Shown here in pieces: positions 36,841 through 46,019 of a stretch of DNA of 64,000 bases; the stretch's first letter is position 1, and each line of letters starts with the position of its first letter. The DNA is taken from positions 310,001 to 374,000 of the forward strand of contig NZ_WTCR01000003.1 of NCBI RefSeq assembly GCF_009795715.1. Direction: 5' to 3'. Position numbers and translations under genes: made by a program. A model generated the notes under the pieces. That model was not told the origin of the DNA and did not search any database. It saw only the letters and a list, made by a program, of their open reading frames with translations. Source of the DNA: Labilibaculum euxinicum (lineage in GTDB: Bacteria; Bacteroidota; Bacteroidia; Bacteroidales; Marinifilaceae).

Positions 36841-36892
36841 CACCGAATTTTATATATAATGTCTAATTTATTAGTGAAAAGTAATTAAACAA

Positions 36893-38698
36893 ATGATTGA
36901 AGAAAACAAAAAAGTAGACAATTCTGCTCCAGATGCAGAATTTGATTGGGATGCGTTCACAAGTGATGAAGGATTCGCTGGTGGAAACAGAAAAGATTTA
37001 GAAGAAATGTATGATAAAACTTTATCTACAATTTCTGAAAAAGAAGTAATTGATGGTACAGTTATTTCAATGAACAAAAGAGAAGTTGTAATCAATATTG
37101 GTTACAAATCCGACGGTATTGTCAGCTTAAACGAATTCAGATATAATACTGAATTAGCAATTGGTGATACAGTTGAAGTTTATGTTGAAAATCAAGAAGA
37201 CAAAAAAGGACAGTTAGTTCTTTCACACAAAAAAGCTCGTGCATTACGTTCATGGGATCGTGTTAACGCTGCTCTTGAAAAAGACGAAATTATTAAAGGT
37301 TACATCAAATGCCGTACTAAAGGTGGTATGATCGTTGATGTATTTGGAATCGAGGCTTTCTTGCCAGGATCTCAAATTGATGTTAAGCCTATCCGCGACT
37401 ACGATGTATTCGTTGGAAAAACTATGGAATTCAAAGTTGTGAAAATCAACCACGAATTCAAAAATGTTGTTGTATCTCACAAAGCTCTTATCGAAGCTGA
37501 ATTGGAACAACAGAAGAAAGAAATTATTGCTAAGCTTGAAAAAGGTCAGGTTCTTGAAGGAACTGTTAAAAACATCACTTCTTACGGTGTGTTTATTGAC
37601 TTAGGTGGAGTAGATGGTTTGATCCATATTACTGATCTTTCATGGGGTAGAGTAACTCACCCAAGCGAGATTGTTGAATTAGATCAGAAATTGAACGTTG
37701 TTATCCTTGATTTTGATGATGATAAAAAACGTATTGCTCTTGGTCTAAAACAATTAACTCCTCATCCATGGGATGCTCTTGATGCAGAAATGAAAGTTGG
37801 CGATAACTTGAAAGGAAAAGTTGTTGTTATGGCTGATTATGGTGCATTTGTTGAGATTGCTACAGGTGTTGAAGGATTAATTCACGTATCAGAGATGTCT
37901 TGGTCACAGCATTTGAGATCTGCTCAGGATTTCATGAAAGTTGGAGACGAGGTAGAAGCTCAGATCTTAACATTGGATCGCGACGAGAGAAAAATGTCTC
38001 TTGGTATCAAGCAATTGAAACAAGATCCTTGGGAAGGAATTGAGGCTAAATATGCTATTAACTCTAAGCACACTGCTAAAGTTCGCAACTTCACTAATTT
38101 TGGTGTATTTGTTGAAATCGAAGAAGGTGTTGATGGATTAATTCATATTTCAGATCTTTCCTGGACTAAGAAAGTGAAGCATCCGGCTGAATTTACTACT
38201 ATCGGTGCTGAAATTGAAGTTGTTGTTCTTGAAATAGATAAGGATAACAGAAGATTAAGTTTAGGACACAAACAATTGGAAGAAAATCCATGGGATGTAT
38301 TCGAAACAATCTTTACAACTGACTCAGTTCACGAAGGAACTATCGTTGATATTTTCGAAAAAGGTGCTGTAATTGCTCTTCCTTACGGAGTAGAAGGATT
38401 TGCAACTCCACGTCACCTTGTGAAAGAAGATGGCTCTCAAGCTAAAGTTGAAGAAAAATTAGCTTTCAAAGTTATTGAATTTTCAAAAGCAGCGAAAAGA
38501 ATCATTCTTTCTCACTCAAGAACTTTCGAAGATGAGAAGAAAGCTGACGAGACTGCGAAGAAAAAAGAAGTAGCAAAAATCGCTAAAAAAGGAGTTAAAA
38601 AAGTGAAAGATTCACTAGAAAAGACTACCTTAGGTGATATATCAGAACTAGCTGCTTTAAAATCGCAAATGGAAAGCGATGAAGTTGGCGAGAAATAA
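36893..38698 (+). CDS. rpsA: 30S ribosomal protein S1
   Basis: 601-aa S1 protein that binds mRNA on the small ribosomal subunit. Five to six S1 (OB-fold) repeats are visible; each shows patterns such as GVFIDLGGVDGLIHITDLSW and GAFVEIATGVEGLIHVSEMSW, and the last is degenerate. The C-terminus is lysine-rich. Codon use is more biased than in neighbours, as expected for a highly expressed gene. A STAS gene follows after 17 bp and rnz after that, so the three may share transcription. Confidence 0.96.
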   Translation: MIEENKKVDNSAPDAEFDWDAFTSDEGFAGGNRKDLEEMYDKTLSTISEKEVIDGTVISMNKREVVINIGYKSDGIVSLNEFRYNTELAIGDTVEVYVENQEDKKGQLVLSHKKARALRSWDRVNAALEKDEIIKGYIKCRTKGGMIVDVFGIEAFLPGSQIDVKPIRDYDVFVGKTMEFKVVKINHEFKNVVVSHKALIEAELEQQKKEIIAKLEKGQVLEGTVKNITSYGVFIDLGGVDGLIHITDLSWGRVTHPSEIVELDQKLNVVILDFDDDKKRIALGLKQLTPHPWDALDAEMKVGDNLKGKVVVMADYGAFVEIATGVEGLIHVSEMSWSQHLRSAQDFMKVGDEVEAQILTLDRDERKMSLGIKQLKQDPWEGIEAKYAINSKHTAKVRNFTNFGVFVEIEEGVDGLIHISDLSWTKKVKHPAEFTTIGAEIEVVVLEIDKDNRRLSLGHKQLEENPWDVFETIFTTDSVHEGTIVDIFEKGAVIALPYGVEGFATPRHLVKEDGSQAKVEEKLAFKVIEFSKAAKRIILSHSRTFEDEKKADETAKKKEVAKIAKKGVKKVKDSLEKTTLGDISELAALKSQMESDEVGEK

Positions 38699-38715
38699 TT
38701 GAAAATTAAGTAATT

Positions 38716-39075
38716 ATGGATTTCAAGATTGACAAGAAAGATGGTTATACCCTTGTACAGGTATTGAAAGACAAGTTGGATACCCACATTGCTCCTGCTT
38801 TAAAATCAGAATTGGTTTTAATTTCCGGAAATGGTGAGAAAAGTATCCTTTTGGATTTAACTCCTTGTACATATTGTGATTCGTCTGGTCTTAGTGCAAT
38901 ACTTGTAGCCAATAGGTTGTGTAAAAATGCTAATGGAACATTTGTGCTTCATGGCTTGCAGCCTGCTGTTGAACGATTAGTTTCAATTTCTCAGTTGGAT
39001 TCGGTTCTAAATATTTCTTATAATATGGATGATGCTGTTTCAACGATGAAAGGTCAAATTGAATTAAACAAATAG
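38716..39075 (+). CDS. STAS-domain anti-sigma factor antagonist
   Basis: 119-aa single STAS domain. The phospho-acceptor region is CDSSGLSAIL, with the conserved Ser following Asp-Ser. Such proteins are switched by a kinase and a PP2C phosphatase. It lies between rpsA (17 bp) and rnz (3 bp). No anti-sigma kinase is adjacent, but the receiver-PP2C phosphatase at 28148 is a candidate partner. Confidence 0.9.
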   Translation: MDFKIDKKDGYTLVQVLKDKLDTHIAPALKSELVLISGNGEKSILLDLTPCTYCDSSGLSAILVANRLCKNANGTFVLHGLQPAVERLVSISQLDSVLNISYNMDDAVSTMKGQIELNK

Positions 39076-39078
39076 TTA

Positions 39079-40008
39079 GTGAAATTTGAAGTAACAATCT
39101 TAGGCAGTAACTCTGCTTTACCAACTACCAAAAGATTCCCAACCGCTCAAGTACTCAATGTACTTGAGCGGTTTTTTTTAATAGACTGCGGAGAGGGAAC
39201 ACAAATTCAAATGAAGCGGTTCAGAGTTCCTATGAGCCGAATCCACCATATTCTAATTTCGCACATGCATGGCGATCATATCTTTGGATTGATTGGTTTG
39301 CTGTCTACTTTTTCGCTTCAGGGACGAAAATCGGATCTTCATATTTACGGTCATAGTAAATTGGAAAGATTCATTCAGTTTCAATTGGAACTGTTGGAGA
39401 CGAAACTTGATTATCAGATTTTTTATCATACCATTTTTGGAACCGAAATTCAAACCTTATTTGAGGATGATTCTGTAATTGTACAGTCATTTCCGTTAAA
39501 ACACGGTGCAATGCCTTGTGCTGGATTTCTGTTTAAAGAAAAGGAAAGACTTCGGACTTTAAAATCGGATATGCTGACTTTTTACAATATTCCTATTAAA
39601 AACAGGCATGCTATTAAGCAAGGCGAAGATTTTATTCGTGAAGATGGAGAGGTGGTTCCGAATAAAAAGTTAACAAACGATCCGCCAAAAGTAAGAAGTT
39701 ATGCTTTTTGTACAGATACGGCGTATTTGCCAAAAATTGCACCAATAATTGAAGGTGTCGATTTATTGTATCATGAAGCAACATTTTTAAAGGCAGAAGA
39801 AAAGCGGGCAAAAAAAACCTACCATTCAACCACAGAACAAGCAGCGAAAATCGCAGTAGAAGCTAATGTGAAAAAATTACTAATTGGTCATTTTTCTGCT
39901 CGTTTCGAGGATTTAAAAGAACATCTAAAAGAGGCAAAAGATATTTTCCCAAATTCAGCACTGGCCGAAGATGGAAAAAAGTTTTTTGTGGAACTTGATA
40001 GGGATTAA
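39079..40008 (+). CDS. rnz: Ribonuclease Z
   Basis: 309-aa metallo-beta-lactamase-fold endonuclease that matures tRNA 3' ends. GTG start, 3 nt after the STAS gene. Zinc site SHMHGDH (His62, His64, Asp66, His67); further ligands in KHG, CTDTAY and GHFSARF. Codons 22-34 contain a complete intrinsic terminator shape (see 39143-39179), yet the protein there (QVLNVLERFFLIDCGEGTQ) matches the family and is not disrupted. Confidence 0.95.
   Translation: MKFEVTILGSNSALPTTKRFPTAQVLNVLERFFLIDCGEGTQIQMKRFRVPMSRIHHILISHMHGDHIFGLIGLLSTFSLQGRKSDLHIYGHSKLERFIQFQLELLETKLDYQIFYHTIFGTEIQTLFEDDSVIVQSFPLKHGAMPCAGFLFKEKERLRTLKSDMLTFYNIPIKNRHAIKQGEDFIREDGEVVPNKKLTNDPPKVRSYAFCTDTAYLPKIAPIIEGVDLLYHEATFLKAEEKRAKKTYHSTTEQAAKIAVEANVKKLLIGHFSARFEDLKEHLKEAKDIFPNSALAEDGKKFFVELDRD
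39143..39179 (+). terminator. Intrinsic-terminator-like hairpin inside the rnz coding sequence
   Basis: Perfect 12-bp stem CCGCTCAAGTAC / GTACTTGAGCGG, loop TCAAT, then eight T. It lies 64 nt into the gene. It may end rpsA-STAS transcripts when rnz is not being translated, or attenuate rnz. Confidence 0.85.
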
Positions 40009-40070
40009 TCATCTTACAATCAAGTTTTTTTTTACTTTAGCAGTTCATAAAATTTAAAATAGACACACAA

Positions 40071-41318
40071 ATGAAGCGATTACTATTTATTGGCTTGGCT
40101 TTTGCCTTTTGCTCATCAGCAATGGGACAGCAAAAGCAAGATAAATCGAAATTTCAGGAATACAAGCCTGGCTATTATCAAAATTCGATTCTGAAGGACA
40201 TTCGTAATGTAGATGAGCAATTGGAAAGTAAAGATATTGACAAAAAATTCTTTATGGATCAAAGCTCTTATGAATTGCCCAATAAAGTATCATTGTATAA
40301 GAACAATACGGAATGGGCACAACCAACACTTTCGCAGGGAAATACCGGAACATGCTGGTGTTTTTCTACCACTTCATTTTATGAATCGGAAGTGTATCGT
40401 TTACACAAAAAAGAGGTGAAAATTTCTGAGCTGTATACAGTGTATTGGGAGTACGTTGAAAAAGCTCGTCGTTTTATTCAGGAAAGAGGGAATTCTCATT
40501 TCGAAGAAGGTGCTGAAGGTAATTCAGTTGCTCGAATTTGGAAAGAGTACGGAGCATGCCCTGAGAGTGAGTTTACGGGATTGTTGAATGGTCGTAAATT
40601 CCATACTCATGCGAAGATGTATAAGGAAATGATGGATTTTCTGAATGGATTAAAGCAAAGTAATGCATGGAATGAGGAGGAAGCTCTTTCAACGGTCAAA
40701 TCGATCATGAATCATTATTTAGGCACACCTCCTTCAAAATTTACAGTTGAAGGAAAGGAGTATACGCCACAAACTTATCTTGCTGATTATCTGAAATTAA
40801 ATATGGATGATTATGTGGAAATTCTTTCGTACAAACAAGAACCATATTGGGAACAGGTTGAATACAAAGTGCCTGACAATTGGTGGCATTCTAAAGAGTA
40901 TTACAATGTTCCTTTAGATGATTATATGACTGCTGTGAAGAAAGCTGTTCGTAGTGGTTACACAATGAGTATTGGTGGAGATGTTTCTGAGGCCGGCTTC
41001 TTAAGAACAACGAATTGTGCTATGGTTCCAACATTTGATATTCCTTCGGAGTACATTAATGATGATGCGCGTCAGTTACGTTTTTCGAATGGTTCTACGA
41101 CTGATGATCATGGAATGCATTTGGTGGGTTACTATGTTGATAAGGATGGTAAAGACTGGTATTTGATTAAAGATTCAAGTTCGGGTTCAAGAAACATTGA
41201 TGAAAATTCAGCTGAATTTGGATATTATTTCTTCCATGAAGATTACGTGAAACTTAAAATGATGGGATTTACAGTTCATAAAGATGCAGTGAAAGACCTT
41301 CTGAAAAAATTTAAGTAA
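40071..41318 (+). CDS. Exported C1-family (bleomycin hydrolase/PepC-like) cysteine peptidase
   Basis: 415-aa papain-superfamily peptidase with a signal peptide (residues 1-19, MGQ). The catalytic Cys95 is in QGNTGTCWCFST and the catalytic His is in DDHGMHLVGY. Where C1B enzymes normally have Asn-Ser-Trp-Gly, this protein reads IKDSSSGS, so Asp seems to replace the third catalytic residue. Typical C1B enzymes are cytoplasmic hexamers; here the protein is exported. It stands alone with a strong terminator. Confidence 0.88.
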   Translation: MKRLLFIGLAFAFCSSAMGQQKQDKSKFQEYKPGYYQNSILKDIRNVDEQLESKDIDKKFFMDQSSYELPNKVSLYKNNTEWAQPTLSQGNTGTCWCFSTTSFYESEVYRLHKKEVKISELYTVYWEYVEKARRFIQERGNSHFEEGAEGNSVARIWKEYGACPESEFTGLLNGRKFHTHAKMYKEMMDFLNGLKQSNAWNEEEALSTVKSIMNHYLGTPPSKFTVEGKEYTPQTYLADYLKLNMDDYVEILSYKQEPYWEQVEYKVPDNWWHSKEYYNVPLDDYMTAVKKAVRSGYTMSIGGDVSEAGFLRTTNCAMVPTFDIPSEYINDDARQLRFSNGSTTDDHGMHLVGYYVDKDGKDWYLIKDSSSGSRNIDENSAEFGYYFFHEDYVKLKMMGFTVHKDAVKDLLKKFK

Positions 41319-41323
41319 TTTAC

Positions 41324-41350
41324 AAACCCCTAAGATTTTCTTAGGGGTTT
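41324..41350 (+). terminator. Intrinsic terminator of the C1 peptidase gene
   Basis: Perfect 12-bp stem AAACCCCTAAGA / TCTTAGGGGTTT with a 3-nt loop. Confidence 0.85.
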
Positions 41351-41370
41351 TGGTTTAACTGAAATAATTA

Positions 41371-41631
41371 ATGGAAACTACCTTTGTATCGATTTTAGGT
41401 TTTGCTGCAGCTTTCTGTACTACCGTTTCATTTATCCCTCAGGCATTACGTGTGATTAAAACGAAGCACACGAAAGATTTGTCTTTGGCAATGTATTCCA
41501 TGTTTAATATCGGAATACTTATGTGGTTGATTTATGGGGTGTTGATAGATGCCTGGCCGGTTATAATTGCAAATGTTATTACTCTTGGTTTGACCTTAAT
41601 AATTTTAGTGTTGAAGATAAAGTACAAATAG
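41371..41631 (+). CDS. SemiSWEET sugar transporter
   Basis: 86-aa protein with three membrane helices and the PQ-loop/MtN3 signature (SFIPQALRVIKTKHTKDLSL, then FNIGILMWLIYG). SemiSWEETs are dimers of this triple-helix unit that move sugars down their gradient. It lies right after the peptidase terminator, so it has its own promoter. The starch genes at the left end suggest glucose or a disaccharide as substrate, but this is inference. Confidence 0.93.
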   Translation: METTFVSILGFAAAFCTTVSFIPQALRVIKTKHTKDLSLAMYSMFNIGILMWLIYGVLIDAWPVIIANVITLGLTLIILVLKIKYK

Positions 41632-41697
41632 ATTTGCAATCAGGTGTTTTTTGATTCGTGTATTCAAATAATGTAGTTTACGAGAACAAAATTTGTA

Positions 41698-41705
41698 TAT
41701 CTTTG
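41698..41705 (+). promoter_or_regulatory. -7 promoter element of guaA
   Basis: Exact TAnnTTTG match (TATCTTTG), 46 bp before the guaA ATG. The -33 region (GTTT at about 41676) is weak. Confidence 0.5.
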
Positions 41706-41751
41706 TACGCCAAATAGGATTACTGAACAACCCCCTCAATTTATAGATTTT

Positions 41752-43284
41752 ATGCAGGAAAAAATTCTGATTTTAGATTTTGGCTCACAATATACACAGT
41801 TGATTGCCAGACGAGTTCGTGAATTAAACGTTTATTGTGAAATTCATCCCTTTAATAATCCTCCCGTTATCGACGAATCGATTAAAGGAGTTATTCTTTC
41901 CGGAAGTCCGTTTTCTGTTCGTGACGAAAAGGCTCCGATTCCAAATTTATTAGAAATAAAAGGTAAACTTCCACTTCTGGGAGTTTGTTATGGTGCACAG
42001 CATTTGGCTCATTGTTTTGGCGGAGAAGTTATGGCTTCTAATAAACGTGAATATGGTCGTGCCAATCTAACTTCTGTAGATAACAGCAACGAATTATTGA
42101 AAGGCATTAGCTTGAATTCACAAGTGTGGATGTCGCATGGTGATACCATTGAGAAAATGCCTTCAAATTTTAAAGTAATTGCAAGTACTTCGGATGTAGA
42201 GAATGCCGCGTTTGTGATTGAAGGTGAGACAAGCTTTGGAATTCAGTTCCATCCTGAAGTGTATCACACAACAGAAGGAAGTATTCTGTTGAAGAATTTT
42301 ATCGTAGATATTTGTGGTTGCCACCAAAATTGGACACCAGATGCATTTGTAGAAACTACAGTTGCTGAATTAAAAGAGAAGCTTGGAGACGAAAGTGTTA
42401 TTTTAGCTTTGTCAGGAGGTGTTGATTCAACTGTAGCGGCAATGTTGTTGCACAAAGCAATTGGTAAAAATCTTTACTGTATTTTTGTTGATAATGGTTT
42501 GTTGCGTAAGAACGAATTCTCAGATGTATTAAAAAAATATGAAACCCTAGGATTGAATGTGGTTGGTGTTGATGCAAAGGAGAAATTTATTTCTGCTTTG
42601 GCTGGAGTTTCCGATCCTGAAACAAAACGAAAGATAATTGGTAATGGATTTATTGAGGTTTTCGACGAAGAATCTCATAAAATTGAAAATGCAAAATGGT
42701 TAGGTCAAGGTACTATTTATCCTGATGTTATCGAATCAATATCTGTAACAGGAGGTCCTTCTCAAACGATAAAGTCTCACCATAATGTTGGTGGATTACC
42801 TGATTTTATGAAATTGAAGGTGGTAGAACCTTTGAAGTTACTTTTTAAAGATGAAGTTCGAAGAGTAGGAAGAAGTATGGGACTGGAAGATAAATTCATT
42901 AGTCGTCATCCATTCCCAGGGCCTGGTTTAGGAATTCGTATTTTAGGTGATATTACTGCTGAAAAAGTTCGTATTCTTCAGGAGGTTGATCACATCTTTA
43001 TCTCAGGATTGATAGAAGATGGATTGTACGATGAAGTTTGGCAGGCAGGAGTGATGTTGTTGCCGGTTCAGTCGGTTGGTGTTATGGGTGATGAGAGAAC
43101 TTATGAAAGTGTTGTTGCTTTAAGGGCTGTTGGGTCTACAGATGGAATGACAGCAGATTGGTCGCATTTGCCTTATGAATTTCTTGCAAAAATTTCGAAC
43201 AAGATTATTAATGGAGTGAAAGGTGTCAACAGAGTTGTTTATGACATAAGCTCAAAACCACCGGCAACTATCGAGTGGGAATAA
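41752..43284 (+). CDS. guaA: GMP synthase (glutamine-hydrolysing)
   Basis: 510-aa enzyme that makes GMP from XMP. N-terminal class I amidotransferase with catalytic Cys in LGVCYGAQ (about residue 79) and HPE in FHPEVYH; the ATP-pyrophosphatase domain has the P-loop ALSGGVDST (about 221); the C-terminal dimerisation domain ends KPPATIEWE. Second enzyme of the IMP-to-GMP branch with GuaB. Confidence 0.97.
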   Translation: MQEKILILDFGSQYTQLIARRVRELNVYCEIHPFNNPPVIDESIKGVILSGSPFSVRDEKAPIPNLLEIKGKLPLLGVCYGAQHLAHCFGGEVMASNKREYGRANLTSVDNSNELLKGISLNSQVWMSHGDTIEKMPSNFKVIASTSDVENAAFVIEGETSFGIQFHPEVYHTTEGSILLKNFIVDICGCHQNWTPDAFVETTVAELKEKLGDESVILALSGGVDSTVAAMLLHKAIGKNLYCIFVDNGLLRKNEFSDVLKKYETLGLNVVGVDAKEKFISALAGVSDPETKRKIIGNGFIEVFDEESHKIENAKWLGQGTIYPDVIESISVTGGPSQTIKSHHNVGGLPDFMKLKVVEPLKLLFKDEVRRVGRSMGLEDKFISRHPFPGPGLGIRILGDITAEKVRILQEVDHIFISGLIEDGLYDEVWQAGVMLLPVQSVGVMGDERTYESVVALRAVGSTDGMTADWSHLPYEFLAKISNKIINGVKGVNRVVYDISSKPPATIEWE

Positions 43285-43318
43285 TACTTTACAGTAAAGG
43301 CTAAAATATATATATTGC

Positions 43319-43350
43319 AACGCAATATCTTCGATTGAAGGTATTGCGTT
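43319..43350. terminator. Bidirectional terminator between guaA and the Hpt gene
   Basis: 14-nt arms AACGCAATATCTTC / GAAGGTATTGCGTT with one mismatch and a 4-nt loop, flanked by A- and T-rich sequence. It can serve the two convergent genes. Confidence 0.75.
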
Positions 43351-43367
43351 TTATTTTGATTGAAATG

Positions 43368-44102
43368 TTAGGATTTGAATTGATCTTGGTTGTCAAGATA
43401 AAATTTGTGGGTATTCTCAATATCAGCAATTAATTGATTTAATTTTTGAATTGATAATTCCTGATCGTTATCTAAAATATGTTTTTCCAATTCGATAATA
43501 GTAGTTCTTGCTGCTTCCATAGAGAAGTTTGCCAATACTCCTTTTAGTTTATGAGCTGCATCCTTTGCAAGTTTAAATTCCCCGTTATTTAAAGGAGTTT
43601 GGATGTCATCAATTCGGGATTTCCAAATTTCAAAAAACTTTTCGATCACTGTTTGTATAAATTCACGATTGTTGTCAACCCGTTTAAAAAGATCTTTGAA
43701 ATTAATAATAGCGACTTTTTGATCACCTCTTTTTATTTCTCTTGGTAGATCTATAAGTTTTAGTATCAGCGATTTTAAATTCAGTTTTTCTGGAAAGAAA
43801 AGTATTTTGTTGTCTTTGCAAAGTTGCTCTTCTTCAGGATTAGTGGTAATAATAAGAAGCTTATTGTTTTTTGGAATAGTATTTGCGCAGTAGTTTTTTA
43901 CAGATTTAACAGACTGATTTAATTCAATAGCATTTTGGTCATCTAACTGATATTTTGAGATAATTAAATCAAAATTTTCATCGATGAGTAATTCAATTGC
44001 TTCCTGTCCTGTGTTACAATTTTTAAAAGCTATTTGAGTCATTGAATCAATGTTCAGTGAATTATGAAAACCAATTAAAAGTATGTTCGGTTTATGTTTC
44101 AT
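43368..44102 (-). CDS. Pseudo-receiver + Hpt phosphotransfer protein
   Basis: 244-aa protein. Residues 1-120 have a receiver-like fold but lack the acidic pair (LLIGFHNS) and have Lys50 where the phospho-acceptor Asp should be (DLIISKYQL), so this part cannot be phosphorylated in the normal way. Residues 130-240 form an Hpt domain with the phospho-acceptor His184 in AAHKLKGVL. It should relay phosphate between a hybrid kinase and a regulator encoded elsewhere. It is divergent from ctp and has no signalling partner next to it. Confidence 0.8.
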   Translation of the reverse strand: MKHKPNILLIGFHNSLNIDSMTQIAFKNCNTGQEAIELLIDENFDLIISKYQLDDQNAIELNQSVKSVKNYCANTIPKNNKLLIITTNPEEEQLCKDNKILFFPEKLNLKSLILKLIDLPREIKRGDQKVAIINFKDLFKRVDNNREFIQTVIEKFFEIWKSRIDDIQTPLNNGEFKLAKDAAHKLKGVLANFSMEAARTTIIELEKHILDNDQELSIQKLNQLIADIENTHKFYLDNQDQFKS

Positions 44103-44208
44103 ATTTGTATTTTACAATACCTGTATTTCTTATAAAAATTGTATCTTTCGGTGACTTTTTGAAATTTAAAATCAATTTGCGCAAAATTTATTAAAAAGCA
44201 TAATTTAT

Positions 44209-45822
44209 ATGAGTAGTAAGAAATTATTTTTGAGGAACGTGGTTTCTATCTGTTTAGTCGGCCTGTTTATGTATGTCGGTGGACTTAAGGCTCAATCAGT
44301 AAAGAATCAAGCGATAAAATATCAAAATTTATTGGCATTAATCGATGCATTCTATGTTGATACAGTTAGCCTTGATCGATTAACAGAGGATGCAATTGTT
44401 AAAGTGTTGTCCGAATTAGATCCACATTCGGTTTATATAAGCAAAGATGAGATTCAGGAAATGAATGAACCGTTGCAGGGAAGTTTTAGTGGAATTGGCA
44501 TCCAATTTAATATTTTGAGAGATACATTAATGGTTGTAGCAACCATTCCTGGTGGACCGTCAGAAAAGGTTGGTTTACGTGCCGGCGATCGAATATTGAA
44601 AATTGATAACGAAAATGTTGCCGCTGTTGGGTTAAAAAATAATGATGTTCGTAAAAGCCTGCGGGGTGATAAAGGAACAATTGTTAGTCTTGTAGTAAAG
44701 AGAAAACGCGAAAAAGAATTGATCGATTTTGTAATAACAAGAGATAATATTCCTATCCATAGTTTGGATGCGGCTTACATGATTAATAATCAGATTGGTT
44801 ACGTCAAACTTAATCGATTTGCAGCAACAACTTCGGAAGAATTCCTGGAAGCTTTAATTAAATTGAAGGCTGAAAATATGCAGGATATGATTCTCGATCT
44901 AAGAGGTAATGGCGGCGGTTATATGCAGGCTGCAATTGAAATTGTTGATCAATTATTCGAAGCTGAGCAATTAATTGTTTATACTCAGGGTTTAACAAAT
45001 CCAAGAAGGGAAAATATATCTACTGCCAAAGGTATTTTTAAAAATGGGAAAGTTGTTGTGCTTCTTGATGAAGGATCTGCATCTGCATCGGAGATTGTAG
45101 CAGGGGCAATTCAGGATTGGGACAGAGGCTTAATTCTTGGACGCAGATCTTTTGGAAAAGGTTTGGTACAACGTCAGTTTCCATTGTCTGATGGATCTAT
45201 GATTCGTCTTACCACAGCTCATTATTATACTCCGACAGGAAGATGTATTCAAAAGTCGTATGAAAAAGGTTTAGAGGATTATCATCTGGATATATTGAAC
45301 AGATATAAATCAGGCGAAATGATAAGTGCAGATAGCATACACTTTCCTGATTCGTTAAAGTATAATACATTAGTGAAAAAGAGAATTGTTTATGGAGGAG
45401 GAGGTATTATGCCTGACATTTTTATACCTATTGATACAACGGCTAATTTTAAATATTTCAATTTATTGGTTCGGAAAAATGTAGTTTATCCTTTTGTTGT
45501 GAATTATATGGATCGGAATTTGAAGAAGTTGAGAAATAAATATGCAAACTTTGAAGATTTTGATAAAAACTTTGAAGTCAGTGAAGAGATGCTTCAAGAG
45601 ATCGTTTCTATGGGAGAAAAAGAGGGGATAGAGAAAAATGAAGAAGATTATCTTGCTGTTGTTGATGATTTGAAGCTTCATGTAAAAGCACTTTTGGCTA
45701 GGGATTTATGGGAGAGTTCTGAGTATTATAAGGTCGTAAATAAGAAGAATGATTTTATATTAAAAGCGGTTGAGGTTTTAAGTAATCCTAAGATTTATCA
45801 GAAAGAATTAGCGAATGAATAA
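44209..45822 (+). CDS. S41 family C-terminal processing peptidase
   Basis: 537-aa Ctp/tail-specific protease, exported (signal peptide to about residue 29). A PDZ domain (about 92-180, GIGIQFN, GLRAGDRI) precedes the peptidase domain with the Ser/Lys dyad in EGSASASEI (about 288-296) and RSFGKGLVQ (Lys317). A C-terminal helical part of over 100 residues follows the family core. It acts in the periplasm on protein tails or lipoproteins. Single gene with its own terminator. Confidence 0.95.
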   Translation: MSSKKLFLRNVVSICLVGLFMYVGGLKAQSVKNQAIKYQNLLALIDAFYVDTVSLDRLTEDAIVKVLSELDPHSVYISKDEIQEMNEPLQGSFSGIGIQFNILRDTLMVVATIPGGPSEKVGLRAGDRILKIDNENVAAVGLKNNDVRKSLRGDKGTIVSLVVKRKREKELIDFVITRDNIPIHSLDAAYMINNQIGYVKLNRFAATTSEEFLEALIKLKAENMQDMILDLRGNGGGYMQAAIEIVDQLFEAEQLIVYTQGLTNPRRENISTAKGIFKNGKVVVLLDEGSASASEIVAGAIQDWDRGLILGRRSFGKGLVQRQFPLSDGSMIRLTTAHYYTPTGRCIQKSYEKGLEDYHLDILNRYKSGEMISADSIHFPDSLKYNTLVKKRIVYGGGGIMPDIFIPIDTTANFKYFNLLVRKNVVYPFVVNYMDRNLKKLRNKYANFEDFDKNFEVSEEMLQEIVSMGEKEGIEKNEEDYLAVVDDLKLHVKALLARDLWESSEYYKVVNKKNDFILKAVEVLSNPKIYQKELANE

Positions 45823-45833
45823 GTAATGATACT

Positions 45834-45863
45834 AAGCCGAAAGTTTAACTTTCGGCTTTTTTT
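45834..45863 (+). terminator. Intrinsic terminator of the Ctp gene
   Basis: Stem AAGCCGAAAGT / ACTTTCGGCTT, loop TTA, followed by a run of T. Confidence 0.9.
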
Positions 45864-45906
45864 ATTAATATCTTCTCGAAAACCTATGTTTTTAAGAGCT
45901 AAAGAT

Positions 45907-45914
45907 TAATTTTG
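45907..45914 (+). promoter_or_regulatory. -7-like element before the THUMP methyltransferase gene
   Basis: Exact TAnnTTTG match (TAATTTTG), 105 bp before the start codon. No clear -33 partner. Confidence 0.3.
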
Positions 45915-46019
45915 TAGCCGAAATGCGGATCGAAAGCTTTGGTTTTTGAAATGAATAAGGAATTGTTTTTCTTGTAACCGTTATTTGAAATAATTAAGAG
46001 ACATTAAAAAAAGATAGTT

